From: a virus
Reading direction: 5' to 3' (one strand)
DNA: 24,641 nt
Virus record (IMG/VR): IMGVR_UViG_3300032242_000846
Span: 1 to 24,641 of that record
In this document: positions 1 to 6,105 of the stretch, in pieces
Position numbering within the stretch: the stretch's first letter is position 1
Layout: the number at the start of each line of letters is the position of its first letter
Translations under genes and position numbers: made by a program
Notes under the pieces: model-generated
Told to the model about the DNA's origin: nothing
Database searches by the model: none
What the model saw: the letters and a program-made list of their open reading frames with translations, nothing else

Positions 1-96
1 CCAACTAAGTTTGGACTTCCTTTATTACAATTTTTCGGTAAATTAGTAGAGGAGCAAAAACCAGCAGCGACTGAGGTAGAAGCAGAACCTGCATAA
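1..96 (+). CDS. C-terminal end of an unidentified protein (partial)
   Basis: The open frame enters from the window edge and ends at TAA 94-96, giving 31 visible residues that finish with an acidic Ala/Glu-rich tail (EVEAEPA). The next gene starts 10 nt downstream on the same strand and also has an acidic, Pro/Glu/Thr-rich tail. Too little is visible to name it. A late or structural gene upstream of the lysis cassette is plausible but not shown. Confidence 0.6.
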   Translation, partial: PTKFGLPLLQFFGKLVEEQKPAATEVEAEPA

Positions 97-106
97 AAAA
101 AATAAA

Positions 107-367
107 ATGTATACATTAACAGAAGAGAATTTAAAAACAATTAAGGCTGCATTTGGTAGCGACCAACCATCAATTAATGGGGTTAGCATTACTGATTTAA
201 TTATTGAATTATCTGAAATCAATAATGGTCAAACAGCAGTTAACCCCCAAGTTGAAGTAGAAGCTTCAGTAGTTGAGGCCCCAACAGAGGTGGTAGAGAC
301 TGCCCCTATTGAGGCTCCAATTGAAACTCCAACAGAAACTCCAATAGTTGATATAATAGCTGAATAA
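107..367 (+). CDS. Small acidic protein with Pro/Thr/Glu/Val repeat tail
   Basis: This 86-residue protein is not recognised. Residues 1-45 look like a short globular or helical segment. Residues 46-86 are low complexity, with repeated EAP/ETP units rich in Val, Glu, Pro and Thr and no aromatic residues, so the tail is probably disordered. There is no signal peptide or membrane segment. The stop shares its last base with the ATG of the next gene (TAATG), so the two are probably translationally coupled. It sits between a partial late gene and the lysis cassette; a virion-associated or accessory role is only a guess. Confidence 0.6.
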   Translation: MYTLTEENLKTIKAAFGSDQPSINGVSITDLIIELSEINNGQTAVNPQVEVEASVVEAPTEVVETAPIEAPIETPTETPIVDIIAE

Positions 368-672
368 TGGACATCCAAACAGAGATAACCTTGATGGAAA
401 ATCGTTTAACAACTATGGAGAATAAGCTAAATGATGTTGAGTCTAAGTTAGACGCTTTGGATGGTAAAATGTCTCAAGTAATAGATGCCATAATTGGTAA
501 CAAGCTTACAAAGAGTAATGGATTAGCTGATGATATCCGTGAGATTGGGGCGTTAGCTGATAAGCACGAGGAGATTATTAAAAGAGCTAAATGGCTTTGG
601 ATAGGGGTTGTTTCTGTTTCTACTGTTATAGGTTTCTTACTTAAAATAGTACTTGAATTCTTCGCAAAATAA
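367..672 (+). CDS. Coiled-coil protein with C-terminal membrane anchor (XhlA/holin-accessory-like)
   Basis: This 101-residue protein has heptad-like Met/Leu spacing at about residues 5-45 (LMENRLTTMENKLNDVESKL), predicting a coiled coil. A single hydrophobic segment follows at about 75-97 (WLWIGVVSVSTVIGFLLKIV) with a short FFAK end. This architecture is that of haemolysin XhlA-type and other holin-accessory proteins: a cytoplasmic coiled coil held by a C-terminal anchor. It overlaps both neighbours by one base (TAATG). Its place at the head of a run of membrane proteins before the endolysin supports a lysis-related role, but the family assignment is by architecture only. Confidence 0.6.
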   Translation: MDIQTEITLMENRLTTMENKLNDVESKLDALDGKMSQVIDAIIGNKLTKSNGLADDIREIGALADKHEEIIKRAKWLWIGVVSVSTVIGFLLKIVLEFFAK

Positions 673-1220
673 TGTATAGATATTTAATTATATTTATTCT
701 AGCAGTTGTAGTTATACTGCTATTGAACTCTCGTTCAGGAAATGTTATAACAAGCGTTATAACACATAGAGATACCCTTTACCACGACACTACCATAGTA
801 AGGTATAAAAAAGGTTCTGATATTGTATACAAAATAATTGATTCTGTACCAAATTCTGTACCTATTTATGTACACGATACAATAAAAATGATATCCGATT
901 ATCTATCAATTAAGGTGTATACGGATACCTTCCGGATAGATACAAATAATAGTGTATCTATTATAGACACCATCAGCCAAAATAGAATACTAGGCAGGTC
1001 TTACAAGGCCGATTTAAGGGAGAAAACCATAGTGGTTACCAATGACATATACCACGCAGAGAAAAATGCCATCTATTTGGGCCCAGTGACCGATATAAGA
1101 CGTTTTGATAACAAGGTGGGTATAGGTCTAGGCATACTCTACAAGCCTTCTAAAAGTCAGATAATTGGCGTAAATTTGACTACCAACCAAATATCGGCTG
1201 GCTATTATTTAAAGTTCTAA
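672..1220 (+). CDS. Membrane-anchored periplasmic protein with DT-rich repeats (DUF6808-like)
   Basis: The 182-residue product begins with an uncleaved-looking N-terminal hydrophobic segment (about residues 4-20, YLIIFILAVVVILLLNS). A long extracytoplasmic part follows, full of short Asp-Thr motifs (HRDTLYHDTTIV, VHDTIKM, YTDTFRIDT) that suggest beta structure. The last 35 residues alternate Gly and hydrophobic positions (GIGLGILYKP) and end in an aromatic residue, like an outer-membrane hairpin. Small phage proteins with this anchor and DT-rich body occur in Bacteroidetes phages, labelled DUF6808 as I recall. Within this cassette an envelope-spanning lysis role is an inference. Confidence 0.55.
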   Translation: MYRYLIIFILAVVVILLLNSRSGNVITSVITHRDTLYHDTTIVRYKKGSDIVYKIIDSVPNSVPIYVHDTIKMISDYLSIKVYTDTFRIDTNNSVSIIDTISQNRILGRSYKADLREKTIVVTNDIYHAEKNAIYLGPVTDIRRFDNKVGIGLGILYKPSKSQIIGVNLTTNQISAGYYLKF

Positions 1221-1221
1221 T

Positions 1222-1488
1222 ATGACATTGCCTTCGTTTAAAGAGTTTTCAAAGAACCCTATAGTTGGTACTTTGTTTGTGGTTCTTGTTGCCATAGGTT
1301 ATTTATATGTAGATGTTCGTTCTACATTCCAATCACAAGCCAAATCTCAAGACTTTAGAATTGAGAAGATAGAAAATAGACTAGACTTAGTACAAGAGGC
1401 TTTAAGAAGAAGTGATTCAGCTAAGGCAGTATCTACCACTCAATTAAAAACCTTACAAGACCTAGGAGCTATTAAATCCCTAAAGTAA
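1222..1488 (+). CDS. Small N-terminally anchored coiled-coil membrane protein
   Basis: This 88-residue protein has a hydrophobic segment at about residues 15-31 (IVGTLFVVLVAIGYLYV) and then a charged helical region with coiled-coil spacing (DFRIEKIENRLDLVQEALRR). The layout, a short cytoplasmic N-terminus, one membrane segment and a periplasmic helix, matches that of an inner-membrane spanin or holin-accessory protein, but no sequence family is recognised. It starts 1 nt after the preceding stop, and its TAA overlaps the next ATG (TAATG). Confidence 0.55.
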   Translation: MTLPSFKEFSKNPIVGTLFVVLVAIGYLYVDVRSTFQSQAKSQDFRIEKIENRLDLVQEALRRSDSAKAVSTTQLKTLQDLGAIKSLK

Positions 1489-1826
1489 TGAGGTATCTAT
1501 TATTTATATTATTGATAAGTCTAATAGGATGTCAAAGCATTACTGCTCAAAAGGAGAGTGAATTAGCTAAAGAAGATAGAGAATTCAAGGCCCTTATTTC
1601 TAAGGTAGAAGAAAATACGCAAGCTAGTGCTAAGGTTCAAGAGGAGGCAAGCAAAAGACAACAGGATATTGTAAAAGAAACAATAACAAAAATAGTAACA
1701 TTAAAAGAAGAGAATAAAGATTTAAAAATAGAATTAAATGAAATTAAAGTCAAGCTTGATAGTGCTAATGCTGATACTATTATGCCATTCCAGCTACTCC
1801 CAATACCCCGTAAAAAGGTTATTTAG
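1488..1826 (+). CDS. Small lipoprotein with coiled coil, candidate outer-membrane spanin
   Basis: The 112-residue product starts with a type II signal peptide: a hydrophobic core and the lipobox LIGC, with the lipidated Cys at residue 15. The mature part is highly charged and helical (residues 20-95), with many Lys/Glu/Val/Ile heptads, and ends in a short Pro/Lys/Arg-rich tail. Outer-membrane spanins are small lipoproteins, so this is a plausible Rz1-like partner in lysis. Its last 89 bases overlap the next gene in another frame, and that overlap encodes the whole signal peptide of the next protein. The spanin role is inferred from architecture and from the endolysin downstream. Confidence 0.6.
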   Translation: MRYLLFILLISLIGCQSITAQKESELAKEDREFKALISKVEENTQASAKVQEEASKRQQDIVKETITKIVTLKEENKDLKIELNEIKVKLDSANADTIMPFQLLPIPRKKVI

Positions 1827-2160
1827 AGGAGACTCTGTGGTTATAATGAAGGTATCTCAAGCTGATACAATAAACTTATTATATAATTCATATAATGATA
1901 CAATAAGCAATTTAAAAAATTCAATCAACTTAAAAAGACTTCAATATGATAGCATTAATAAAGAAATTTATCTTAAACAAGATAGCTTTTATAATTGGAA
2001 GTGGAAATACGAAGCAAATAGAAAAACTTACGAAGACCGCCAAAAAGACTACTGGAAGACCGAAAAAATACACGAAACCTCAAAATTAATTTTAGTAGGA
2101 ATAATTATTTTACAATTAACAACAATAGGGCAATTACAAGAAAAAATAAATCATAAATAA
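1738..2160 (+). CDS. Secreted/anchored coiled-coil protein, spanin-like, overlapping the lipoprotein gene
   Basis: This 140-residue protein has a clear N-terminal signal peptide (residues 1-21, charged start, Leu/Ile-rich core, SYSQ end). A motif RGDSVVIMKVSQADTINLLY follows, of a type often seen in small Bacteroidetes phage proteins. Next comes a long charged helix and a C-terminal hydrophobic segment at about residues 116-133 (LILVGIIILQLTTIGQL). The start lies inside the preceding gene in a different frame; the good signal peptide argues strongly for this start over a later Met. It is probably an envelope-spanning lysis protein paired with the lipoprotein. No Shine-Dalgarno is seen, as for the rest of the window. 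Confidence 0.65.
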   Translation: MKLKSSLIVLMLILLCHSSYSQYPVKRLFRGDSVVIMKVSQADTINLLYNSYNDTISNLKNSINLKRLQYDSINKEIYLKQDSFYNWKWKYEANRKTYEDRQKDYWKTEKIHETSKLILVGIIILQLTTIGQLQEKINHK

Positions 2161-2161
2161 A

Positions 2162-2407
2162 ATGAAAAAATTATTAGGATGGGTATCAGGCTTTTTATCA
2201 GATAATAATGAGCCGTCATCAAAAAGATTAGTAGGAATAGTATGTGCAGGCTTCCTTTGTTGGACTATGTACAGCAACTCTCATAGCGATAAAGCTGTTG
2301 CTCCTGCTGATTCTTTGGTTTACGCGGTATCAGCCTTGGCCTTTTCTGCTCTAGGTTTAACAACTGCTGAAAAGATATTTCAAAAAAAAGATGACAAAAA
2401 TGACTAA
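2162..2407 (+). CDS. Two-helix membrane protein, probable holin
   Basis: The 81-residue protein has two hydrophobic segments, at about residues 22-39 (KRLVGIVCAGFLCWTMYS) and 52-70 (SLVYAVSALAFSALGLTTA). A short charged start with a SSKRL motif precedes them and a very charged tail (FQKKDDKND) follows. Size, two membrane spans, charged C-terminus and position just before the endolysin are typical of class II holins, and similar proteins occur in Bacteroidetes phages. The start follows the previous stop by one base. The assignment rests on architecture and context, not on a diagnostic motif. Confidence 0.65.
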   Translation: MKKLLGWVSGFLSDNNEPSSKRLVGIVCAGFLCWTMYSNSHSDKAVAPADSLVYAVSALAFSALGLTTAEKIFQKKDDKND

Positions 2408-2495
2408 TTACGAAAAAAAAGTGTTTACTTTTGTAACAGCACTTTGGATTTTATTATTTAGTTATTTTATCATATGCTTACAAATGACCAATTAA
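2391..2495 (+). CDS. Tiny single-span membrane protein bridging holin and endolysin genes
   Basis: A short frame of 34 residues (31 if the ATG at 2400 is used) encodes one hydrophobic segment, FVTALWILLFSYFIICL. It overlaps the end of the holin-like gene by 17 nt (8 nt from the second ATG) and the start of the endolysin gene by 22 nt, filling the gap between them. The tight overlaps and clean membrane segment suggest a real gene, perhaps an antiholin or release peptide. No homologue is recognised and it could be chance in AT-rich DNA. Confidence 0.45.
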   Translation: MTKMTNYEKKVFTFVTALWILLFSYFIICLQMTN

Positions 2496-3109
2496 AAAAG
2501 ATATGCCCTACGCTTAAGTCTGATAGGGCTTCTTCTATTGCTGAACTTATAAATTCAGTATGTCCTAAATATGGTATCAATACCTCAGTTAGGCTGCACG
2601 CTTTCTTAGCTCAGATAGCTCACGAGAGCGGCGAATTCTCAATTAAGACAGAAAGTATGAATTATTCTACCCCAGAAAGAATAGTGGCTATATGGCCATC
2701 AAGATTTAATTTGACAGGAGAGGGTAAGCTAAATGCTCACGATTATATCAAAAATGCAGCTAAATTAGGTAATGAGGTATATGCAAATAGAATGGGCAAT
2801 GGTGCTCCTGAAACAGGAGATGGTTATAGATATAGAGGTGGAGGATTTTTGCAATTAACAGGCAAGGAATCATATCAGCATTATGCTGACTACATAAAGA
2901 AAGAGGTAGGAGAAACTGCTGACCTAGTAAGAGGTACTGATGAGTATGCCTTAGATTCAGCTTGTTGGGAATATGTGATTGACAAGAAGTTACTTGATGA
3001 ATCAGATGCAAGAGATTTTGTTACTATCACCAAAAAAATTAATGGTGGCACAATAGGTCTTACAGAAAGATTGAAATATTACAAACTAGCCCAACAAATA
3101 ATAATCTAA
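2474..3109 (+). CDS. Endolysin, glycoside hydrolase family 19 (chitinase-like muramidase)
   Basis: The 211-residue protein matches phage GH19 endolysins, which cut the glycan chain of peptidoglycan to release progeny. The catalytic region is seen at residues 49-60 (AHESGEFSIKTE), where E51 and E60 fit the two acid residues of the family. It is followed by SMNYSTPERI and the substrate-cleft motif YRGGGFLQLTGKESY near residue 120. There is no signal peptide or separate binding domain, so export should depend on the holin-like protein encoded just upstream. The ATG at 2474 gives a normal length for the family, and the stop shares one base with the next ATG. Confidence 0.9.
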   Translation: MLTNDQLKKICPTLKSDRASSIAELINSVCPKYGINTSVRLHAFLAQIAHESGEFSIKTESMNYSTPERIVAIWPSRFNLTGEGKLNAHDYIKNAAKLGNEVYANRMGNGAPETGDGYRYRGGGFLQLTGKESYQHYADYIKKEVGETADLVRGTDEYALDSACWEYVIDKKLLDESDARDFVTITKKINGGTIGLTERLKYYKLAQQIII

Positions 3110-3411
3110 TGGACACACTATCCTACATCAAAGAATCCCCCTACATTAAGGAGGTTCAATACTCAGTTTACACTATTTCTAAAATAGAAAGCAACGATAA
3201 CATTGATGCTATTGAGGCAGATGTAATTGAGAAAGGTTTATTCATTGGTGGTATAGCTAATCCCATAAGAGTACAAAAGGTTGATTCAATTAATGATTTA
3301 GCCTATGCTTATTATAGGGAATCTTTAGTTGGCAATACCTTTGACCTTCCTACCAAGGACTTTGTAAATATGTTCAAGATTGTTTACGAGCAGGCTGTAA
3401 AAAAAATCTAA
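3109..3411 (+). CDS. Hypothetical 100-residue protein following endolysin
   Basis: The gene starts on the last base of the endolysin stop (TAATG), so it is probably co-translated. The product is soluble, with no signal peptide or membrane segment. It has a mixed alpha/beta composition with aromatic residues (YIKESPYIKEVQYSVY) and a helical C-terminus. I do not recognise it. It is the last intact gene before the disrupted exonuclease start. Confidence 0.6.
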   Translation: MDTLSYIKESPYIKEVQYSVYTISKIESNDNIDAIEADVIEKGLFIGGIANPIRVQKVDSINDLAYAYYRESLVGNTFDLPTKDFVNMFKIVYEQAVKKI

Positions 3412-3425
3412 CCAATACCACACAA

Positions 3426-3515
3426 ATGAAAAAAGAACTAGGCGTTACTAAACGTAGAAGACTCTTTTTTGACATTTTTTTTGACAATTTTCAAAAAGTT
3501 AACTATCTTTGGTAA
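3426..3515 (+). pseudogene. Orphaned 5' fragment of the exonuclease gene, cut off by a homing-endonuclease insertion
   Basis: A 29-codon frame begins MKKELGVTKRRRLFFDI and then runs into unrelated residues and a stop. The intact exonuclease at 3978 begins MQKSNLVTKRKRLFFDCE, so 11 of the first 17 positions are identical. The likeness ends exactly at the catalytic Asp codon (3471-3473 against 4023-4025). DNA identity is lower because many codons are synonymous (GTTACTAAACGT against GTAACCAAGCGT), so the copies have diverged. Immediately after the break lies a promoter for the HNH gene. I read this as the original start of the exonuclease gene, separated from its body by insertion of the HNH cassette. 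Confidence 0.75.
3480..3511 (+). promoter_or_regulatory. Bacteroidetes-type promoter of the HNH gene
   Basis: TTTG (3480-3483) is followed after 20 nt by TATCTTTG (3504-3511), matching the -33 TTTG and -7 TAnnTTTG consensus of Bacteroidetes sigma factors. The HNH ATG at 3527 lies 15 nt beyond the -7 box. The promoter begins right where homology of the broken exonuclease fragment ends, so it belongs to the inserted cassette. Confidence 0.75.
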
Positions 3516-3526
3516 AATCAAAAAAT

Positions 3527-4009
3527 ATGAAAAAAATATTCTTTTTACCCAAGTATTACACTATTGAAATTGAAATTAAAACAGGAATAGTTGAAATTTT
3601 TTCTAGTTCTAAGCACGCAAAAGGTAGAAAATTAAATCAAAAAATAAATCATAAAGGATATTTAGTAGTTTACATGAATGGTAAAACGCATTTAATTCAT
3701 TCTTTGGTAGCTAATTTTATTTTGGGAAAAAGACCTCATGGCTTATGTGTTAACCATATTGATGGGAATAAATTAAATAACTCTCCATCTAACTTAGAGT
3801 ATGTAACATTATCTGAAAATACAAAGCACTCTATAAGAACTGGATTACATGTATGTAATAGACCTGATAAAATGGGTATGTATATTGATGGTAGATGTAG
3901 CGACATTGTTAAGTATAAAAAAGATTGGTATTTGAAGAATAGGGAAAGAATATTAATAAAAGAAAAAGAAAAATACAATGCAAAAAAGCAATTTGGTAAC
4001 CAAGCGTAA
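3527..4009 (+). CDS. HNH homing endonuclease inserted at the exonuclease gene
   Basis: This 160-residue protein carries an HNH_3-type core (about residues 60-105): HSLVANFILGKRP, then VNHIDGNKLNNSPSNLEYVT and ENTKHS. The His-Asn-His metal-finger residues are visible in HIDGNKLNNSPSNLE. An N-terminal NUMOD4-like stretch and a basic C-terminus precede its stop. Such free-standing endonucleases cut conserved phage genes and spread by repair. I prefer the ATG at 3527 over the in-frame TTG at 3509, because the TTG lies inside the -7 promoter box. The last 32 bases overlap the exonuclease start, so the cassette supplies the new start of the gene it interrupts. Confidence 0.85.
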   Translation: MKKIFFLPKYYTIEIEIKTGIVEIFSSSKHAKGRKLNQKINHKGYLVVYMNGKTHLIHSLVANFILGKRPHGLCVNHIDGNKLNNSPSNLEYVTLSENTKHSIRTGLHVCNRPDKMGMYIDGRCSDIVKYKKDWYLKNRERILIKEKEKYNAKKQFGNQA

Positions 4010-4724
4010 GAGATTGTTTTTTGACTGCGAAGTCAGTGCCAACATAGGATTCTTTTGGCAATCTGGATATAAGCTTTCTATCGGACCGCAAAACATTATA
4101 AAAGAAAGGGCAATCATTTGCATCTGTTATAAGTGGGAGGATGAGAAACAGGTTCACGAATTACATTGGGATGCAAAACAAAATGATAAGAAATTGCTTG
4201 AGGCTTTTATTAAGATAGCAAATTCAGCTGATGAAATGGTAGGGCATAATGGGGACAGATTTGATTTGTCTTGGATTAGAACAAGATGTTTATTTCACGG
4301 AATAGAAATGTTTCCTACCTACACTACCATAGATACCCTAAAGATAGCTCGTTCTAAATTCAAATTTAATTCCAACAAACTTAATTACATAGCTCAGTTC
4401 TTAGGCATAGGCCAAAAGATTAAAACCGAATATGACCTATGGAAGGATATCACTCTATACAAGAGTAAGCCAGCTATGGATAAGATGATTAAGTATTGTA
4501 TTATGGATGTTATTCTTTTGGAGAAGGTTTACAAGGCATTAAGTCCTCATATAGCACCTAAGACTCATTATGGGGTAGTATTTGGTGGCGATAGAGGAAC
4601 CTGCCCTGAATGTGGTTCTGAAGATTTAGTAAGATATTGTGTAAGAGTATCAGCCTCTGGAATTAAGAAGGTTCAATTAAAGTGTAAGACCTGTAATAAA
4701 ATGCATACAAAAACAGACAAATAA
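3978..4724 (+). CDS. DEDDy-type 3'-5' exonuclease (RNase H-like fold) with C-terminal zinc ribbon
   Basis: This 248-residue protein shows the exonuclease motifs: FFDCE (D16, E18), GHNGDRFD (N91, D96) and the YxxxD motif YCIMD (Y173, D177). Those make it a DEDDy proofreading-type nuclease that removes nucleotides from DNA 3' ends. Residues 205-242 hold a likely zinc ribbon with two Cys pairs (CPECG at 209/212, CKTC at 236/239). No polymerase domain is attached, so it acts alone, in repair or replication. Its first codons overlap the HNH gene; an older copy of its start remains at 3426. The family in Bacteroidetes phages usually begins with K-R-L-F-F-D, which supports this start. Confidence 0.85.
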   Translation: MQKSNLVTKRKRLFFDCEVSANIGFFWQSGYKLSIGPQNIIKERAIICICYKWEDEKQVHELHWDAKQNDKKLLEAFIKIANSADEMVGHNGDRFDLSWIRTRCLFHGIEMFPTYTTIDTLKIARSKFKFNSNKLNYIAQFLGIGQKIKTEYDLWKDITLYKSKPAMDKMIKYCIMDVILLEKVYKALSPHIAPKTHYGVVFGGDRGTCPECGSEDLVRYCVRVSASGIKKVQLKCKTCNKMHTKTDK

Positions 4725-4727
4725 CCT

Positions 4728-4928
4728 ATGAAAGAAGAAGAAAAATCAATAGATTTAGTTCCTACGAATAGCATTTATTTTAAATTAGCTAATGAAGTTA
4801 ATCCAATAATGAAAATAAGTAATGGTAAATTCTATTGGAAAGATGAAGAAATAGATGACATACACAATGTTTATGAAAGATTTAATGAATGGCTAACCAA
4901 ACCTATAACCAAAACAAATAACCTATGA
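4728..4928 (+). CDS. Small hypothetical protein
   Basis: The 66-residue product is acidic and soluble, with a Glu/Lys-rich start and a helical region ending in WLTKPITKTNNL. No family is recognised. The TGA overlaps the next ATG (ATGA), and the last codons lie in the repeated leader shared with its neighbours. It sits in a run of four tiny genes with the same leader. Confidence 0.55.
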   Translation: MKEEEKSIDLVPTNSIYFKLANEVNPIMKISNGKFYWKDEEIDDIHNVYERFNEWLTKPITKTNNL

Positions 4929-5158
4929 AACTTGAAGAAGCAGAACAAAAAGCACTTACTATTAAATGGCAGATAAACACTTGCCATCAAGGAGAAAGTT
5001 GTTGGTGTAGAACTATTAAACCTATTGAACCTATACTTTTTGATGATGGGAATAGTCAAGATGAATATTGGATAGTTGGTAGTGGAGAATTGCATAAGGA
5101 AATTGCTGAATATTTTGTTCAGCTTCACAATCAAAAAATAGATAACCAAAACAAATAA
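4925..5158 (+). CDS. Small hypothetical protein with Cys/His/Trp cluster
   Basis: The 77-residue product contains TCHQGESCWCRTIKP near residues 18-32, with three Cys and one His in 9 residues, which could bind a metal. A short acidic loop and a helical end follow (EYFVQLHNQKIDNQNK). No family is recognised. It starts by ATGA overlap with the preceding gene, and its final codons are encoded in the repeated leader of the next gene. Confidence 0.55.
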   Translation: MKLEEAEQKALTIKWQINTCHQGESCWCRTIKPIEPILFDDGNSQDEYWIVGSGELHKEIAEYFVQLHNQKIDNQNK

Positions 5159-5161
5159 CCT

Positions 5162-5368
5162 ATGAACAAAAAAGTACAATTAAATAAAATACAAATAGGA
5201 GTTTTTACAAATAATGTTTATGATATAGTTGGAATAGTTTTGTTTAAAAGATTATATGGAATTATAATAAATACAAATTATCCATTTGTTTATAAAAAAT
5301 ATCAAAAAGTAGATTTACCATTATATCATTTACCAACTGATATAAATCCACAATTTTATAAAAAATAA
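5162..5368 (+). CDS. Small hypothetical protein, Lys/Tyr/Ile-rich
   Basis: The 68-residue basic product looks beta-rich (VYDIVGIVLFKRLYGIIINTNYPF) with no signal peptide or clear membrane segment. Codon use is very AT-rich, more so than the exonuclease upstream. It is preceded by the shared leader and is not recognised. Confidence 0.5.
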   Translation: MNKKVQLNKIQIGVFTNNVYDIVGIVLFKRLYGIIINTNYPFVYKKYQKVDLPLYHLPTDINPQFYKK

Positions 5369-5384
5369 CTAAAACAAATAACCT

Positions 5385-5585
5385 ATGAGTAAGGTATTAG
5401 ATAAGGTTATATCCGACCTAGAGGATAGAGAAATATTAGGAATTAATAAATATGGAACTACCTGTGATAGAGAGGATTATGCTTTAGTTAATTGGCTACA
5501 AGAGGCATACGAAGAAACGCTGGATAAGGCTATGTATTTGCAGGCTGCAATCAAAAAGCTACAAGAAAACAATCAAGTTTATTAG
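5385..5585 (+). CDS. Small conserved phage protein with KYGT...EE...D motif (MazG-like helical type)
   Basis: The 66-residue product reads as two helices around GINKYGTTCDREDYALVNWLQEAYEETLDKAMYLQAAI (shown in parts: KYGTTCDRED, then WLQEAYEETLDKAMYL). Small phage proteins with this KYGTT...EExxD pattern are widespread and recall the EExxD helix of MazG/dUTPase-type pyrophosphohydrolases. A nucleotide-hydrolase activity is not shown and the protein is shorter than true MazG. It carries the fourth copy of the shared leader. Confidence 0.6.
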   Translation: MSKVLDKVISDLEDREILGINKYGTTCDREDYALVNWLQEAYEETLDKAMYLQAAIKKLQENNQVY

Positions 5586-5609
5586 TATATTTACAGCTCA
5601 ATAAAATCT

Positions 5610-5804
5610 ATGAAACTTAGTAAAAAATTTAATAAAATGTCGTTGCAAGAACAAGAGGCGTACCTAGTAAGAGAACTACAAGAAATGTATATAGCTGAAG
5701 ATGCTATTAAAAAAATGCTAGGTAAGGTTAGAGGAGGACAAAAAGTAAACATACAAACAGAGCCAGATAGACCAGATGAAATCCTACTAAAAAATGCCGA
5801 ATAA
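5610..5804 (+). CDS. Small helical hypothetical protein
   Basis: The 64-residue product is a charged helical protein (LQEQEAYLVRELQEMYIAEDAIKKML in pieces) with a short flexible tail. There is no membrane segment or known motif. It overlaps the next gene by 11 nt in another frame, which points to co-expression with the HExxH protein. Function is unknown. Confidence 0.55.
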   Translation: MKLSKKFNKMSLQEQEAYLVRELQEMYIAEDAIKKMLGKVRGGQKVNIQTEPDRPDEILLKNAE

Positions 5805-6105
5805 AATTACCATACCTAGTGAGTTCAAATTAAATGGTAAAAAGGTTATCGTGCAATATGATGACGAGTATTGTGATGAAAATGGATTGCTAGGTGAGGC
5901 TGATTTTACAGATAAGATTATAACCTTGACATCTAAAGACGGAAGTAAAAGATTGCCAAAGTCTGAAATACAAAAAACATACTTTCACGAATTAATGCAT
6001 CTTGTTCTAGATGCTGCGAGTAGACATCAGCTAAAATACAATGAGGAATTTGTGGATGCAGTTGGTATGCTTCTTTATGAATACGAACGTACTAAAAAGT
6101 ACTAA
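5794..6105 (+). CDS. Small HExxH zinc metallopeptidase-like protein
   Basis: The 103-residue product has a zincin signature, HELMH (H65, E66, H69), in a helix, and acidic residues downstream in the C-terminal helix (EEFVDAVGMLLYEYE) that could supply the third ligand. The N-terminal part is beta-rich with DEEYCDENGLLGEADFTDKIITL, the layout of small phage ImmA/IrrE-like or M78-like minimal peptidases. The substrate is unknown. It is the last plus-strand gene here, and its end overlaps the end of the terminase gene on the other strand by 14 nt. Confidence 0.65.
   Translation: MPNKITIPSEFKLNGKKVIVQYDDEYCDENGLLGEADFTDKIITLTSKDGSKRLPKSEIQKTYFHELMHLVLDAASRHQLKYNEEFVDAVGMLLYEYERTKKY

Larger units (their letters stand above)
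4717..5387 (+). repeat. Near-identical leader repeated before four consecutive starts
   Basis: The leader AACAAATAACCTATGA or a close form precedes the ATGs at 4728, 4925, 5162 and 5385. The copies at 4925, 5162 and 5385 share AAAACAAATAACCTATGA, and the first shares ACAAATAACCTATGA. The copies before 4925 and 5162 extend upstream to include ATAACC. Stop codons of the upstream genes fall inside it. The span given covers all four dispersed copies, not one continuous element. It probably acts as a translation-initiation leader in place of a Shine-Dalgarno. Confidence 0.7.

Noticed and set aside
3509-3526. TTG start for the first HNH gene
   Set aside because: The TTG lies within the -7 promoter box TATCTTTG (3504-3511), so it would not be in the mRNA; the ATG at 3527 is preferred.
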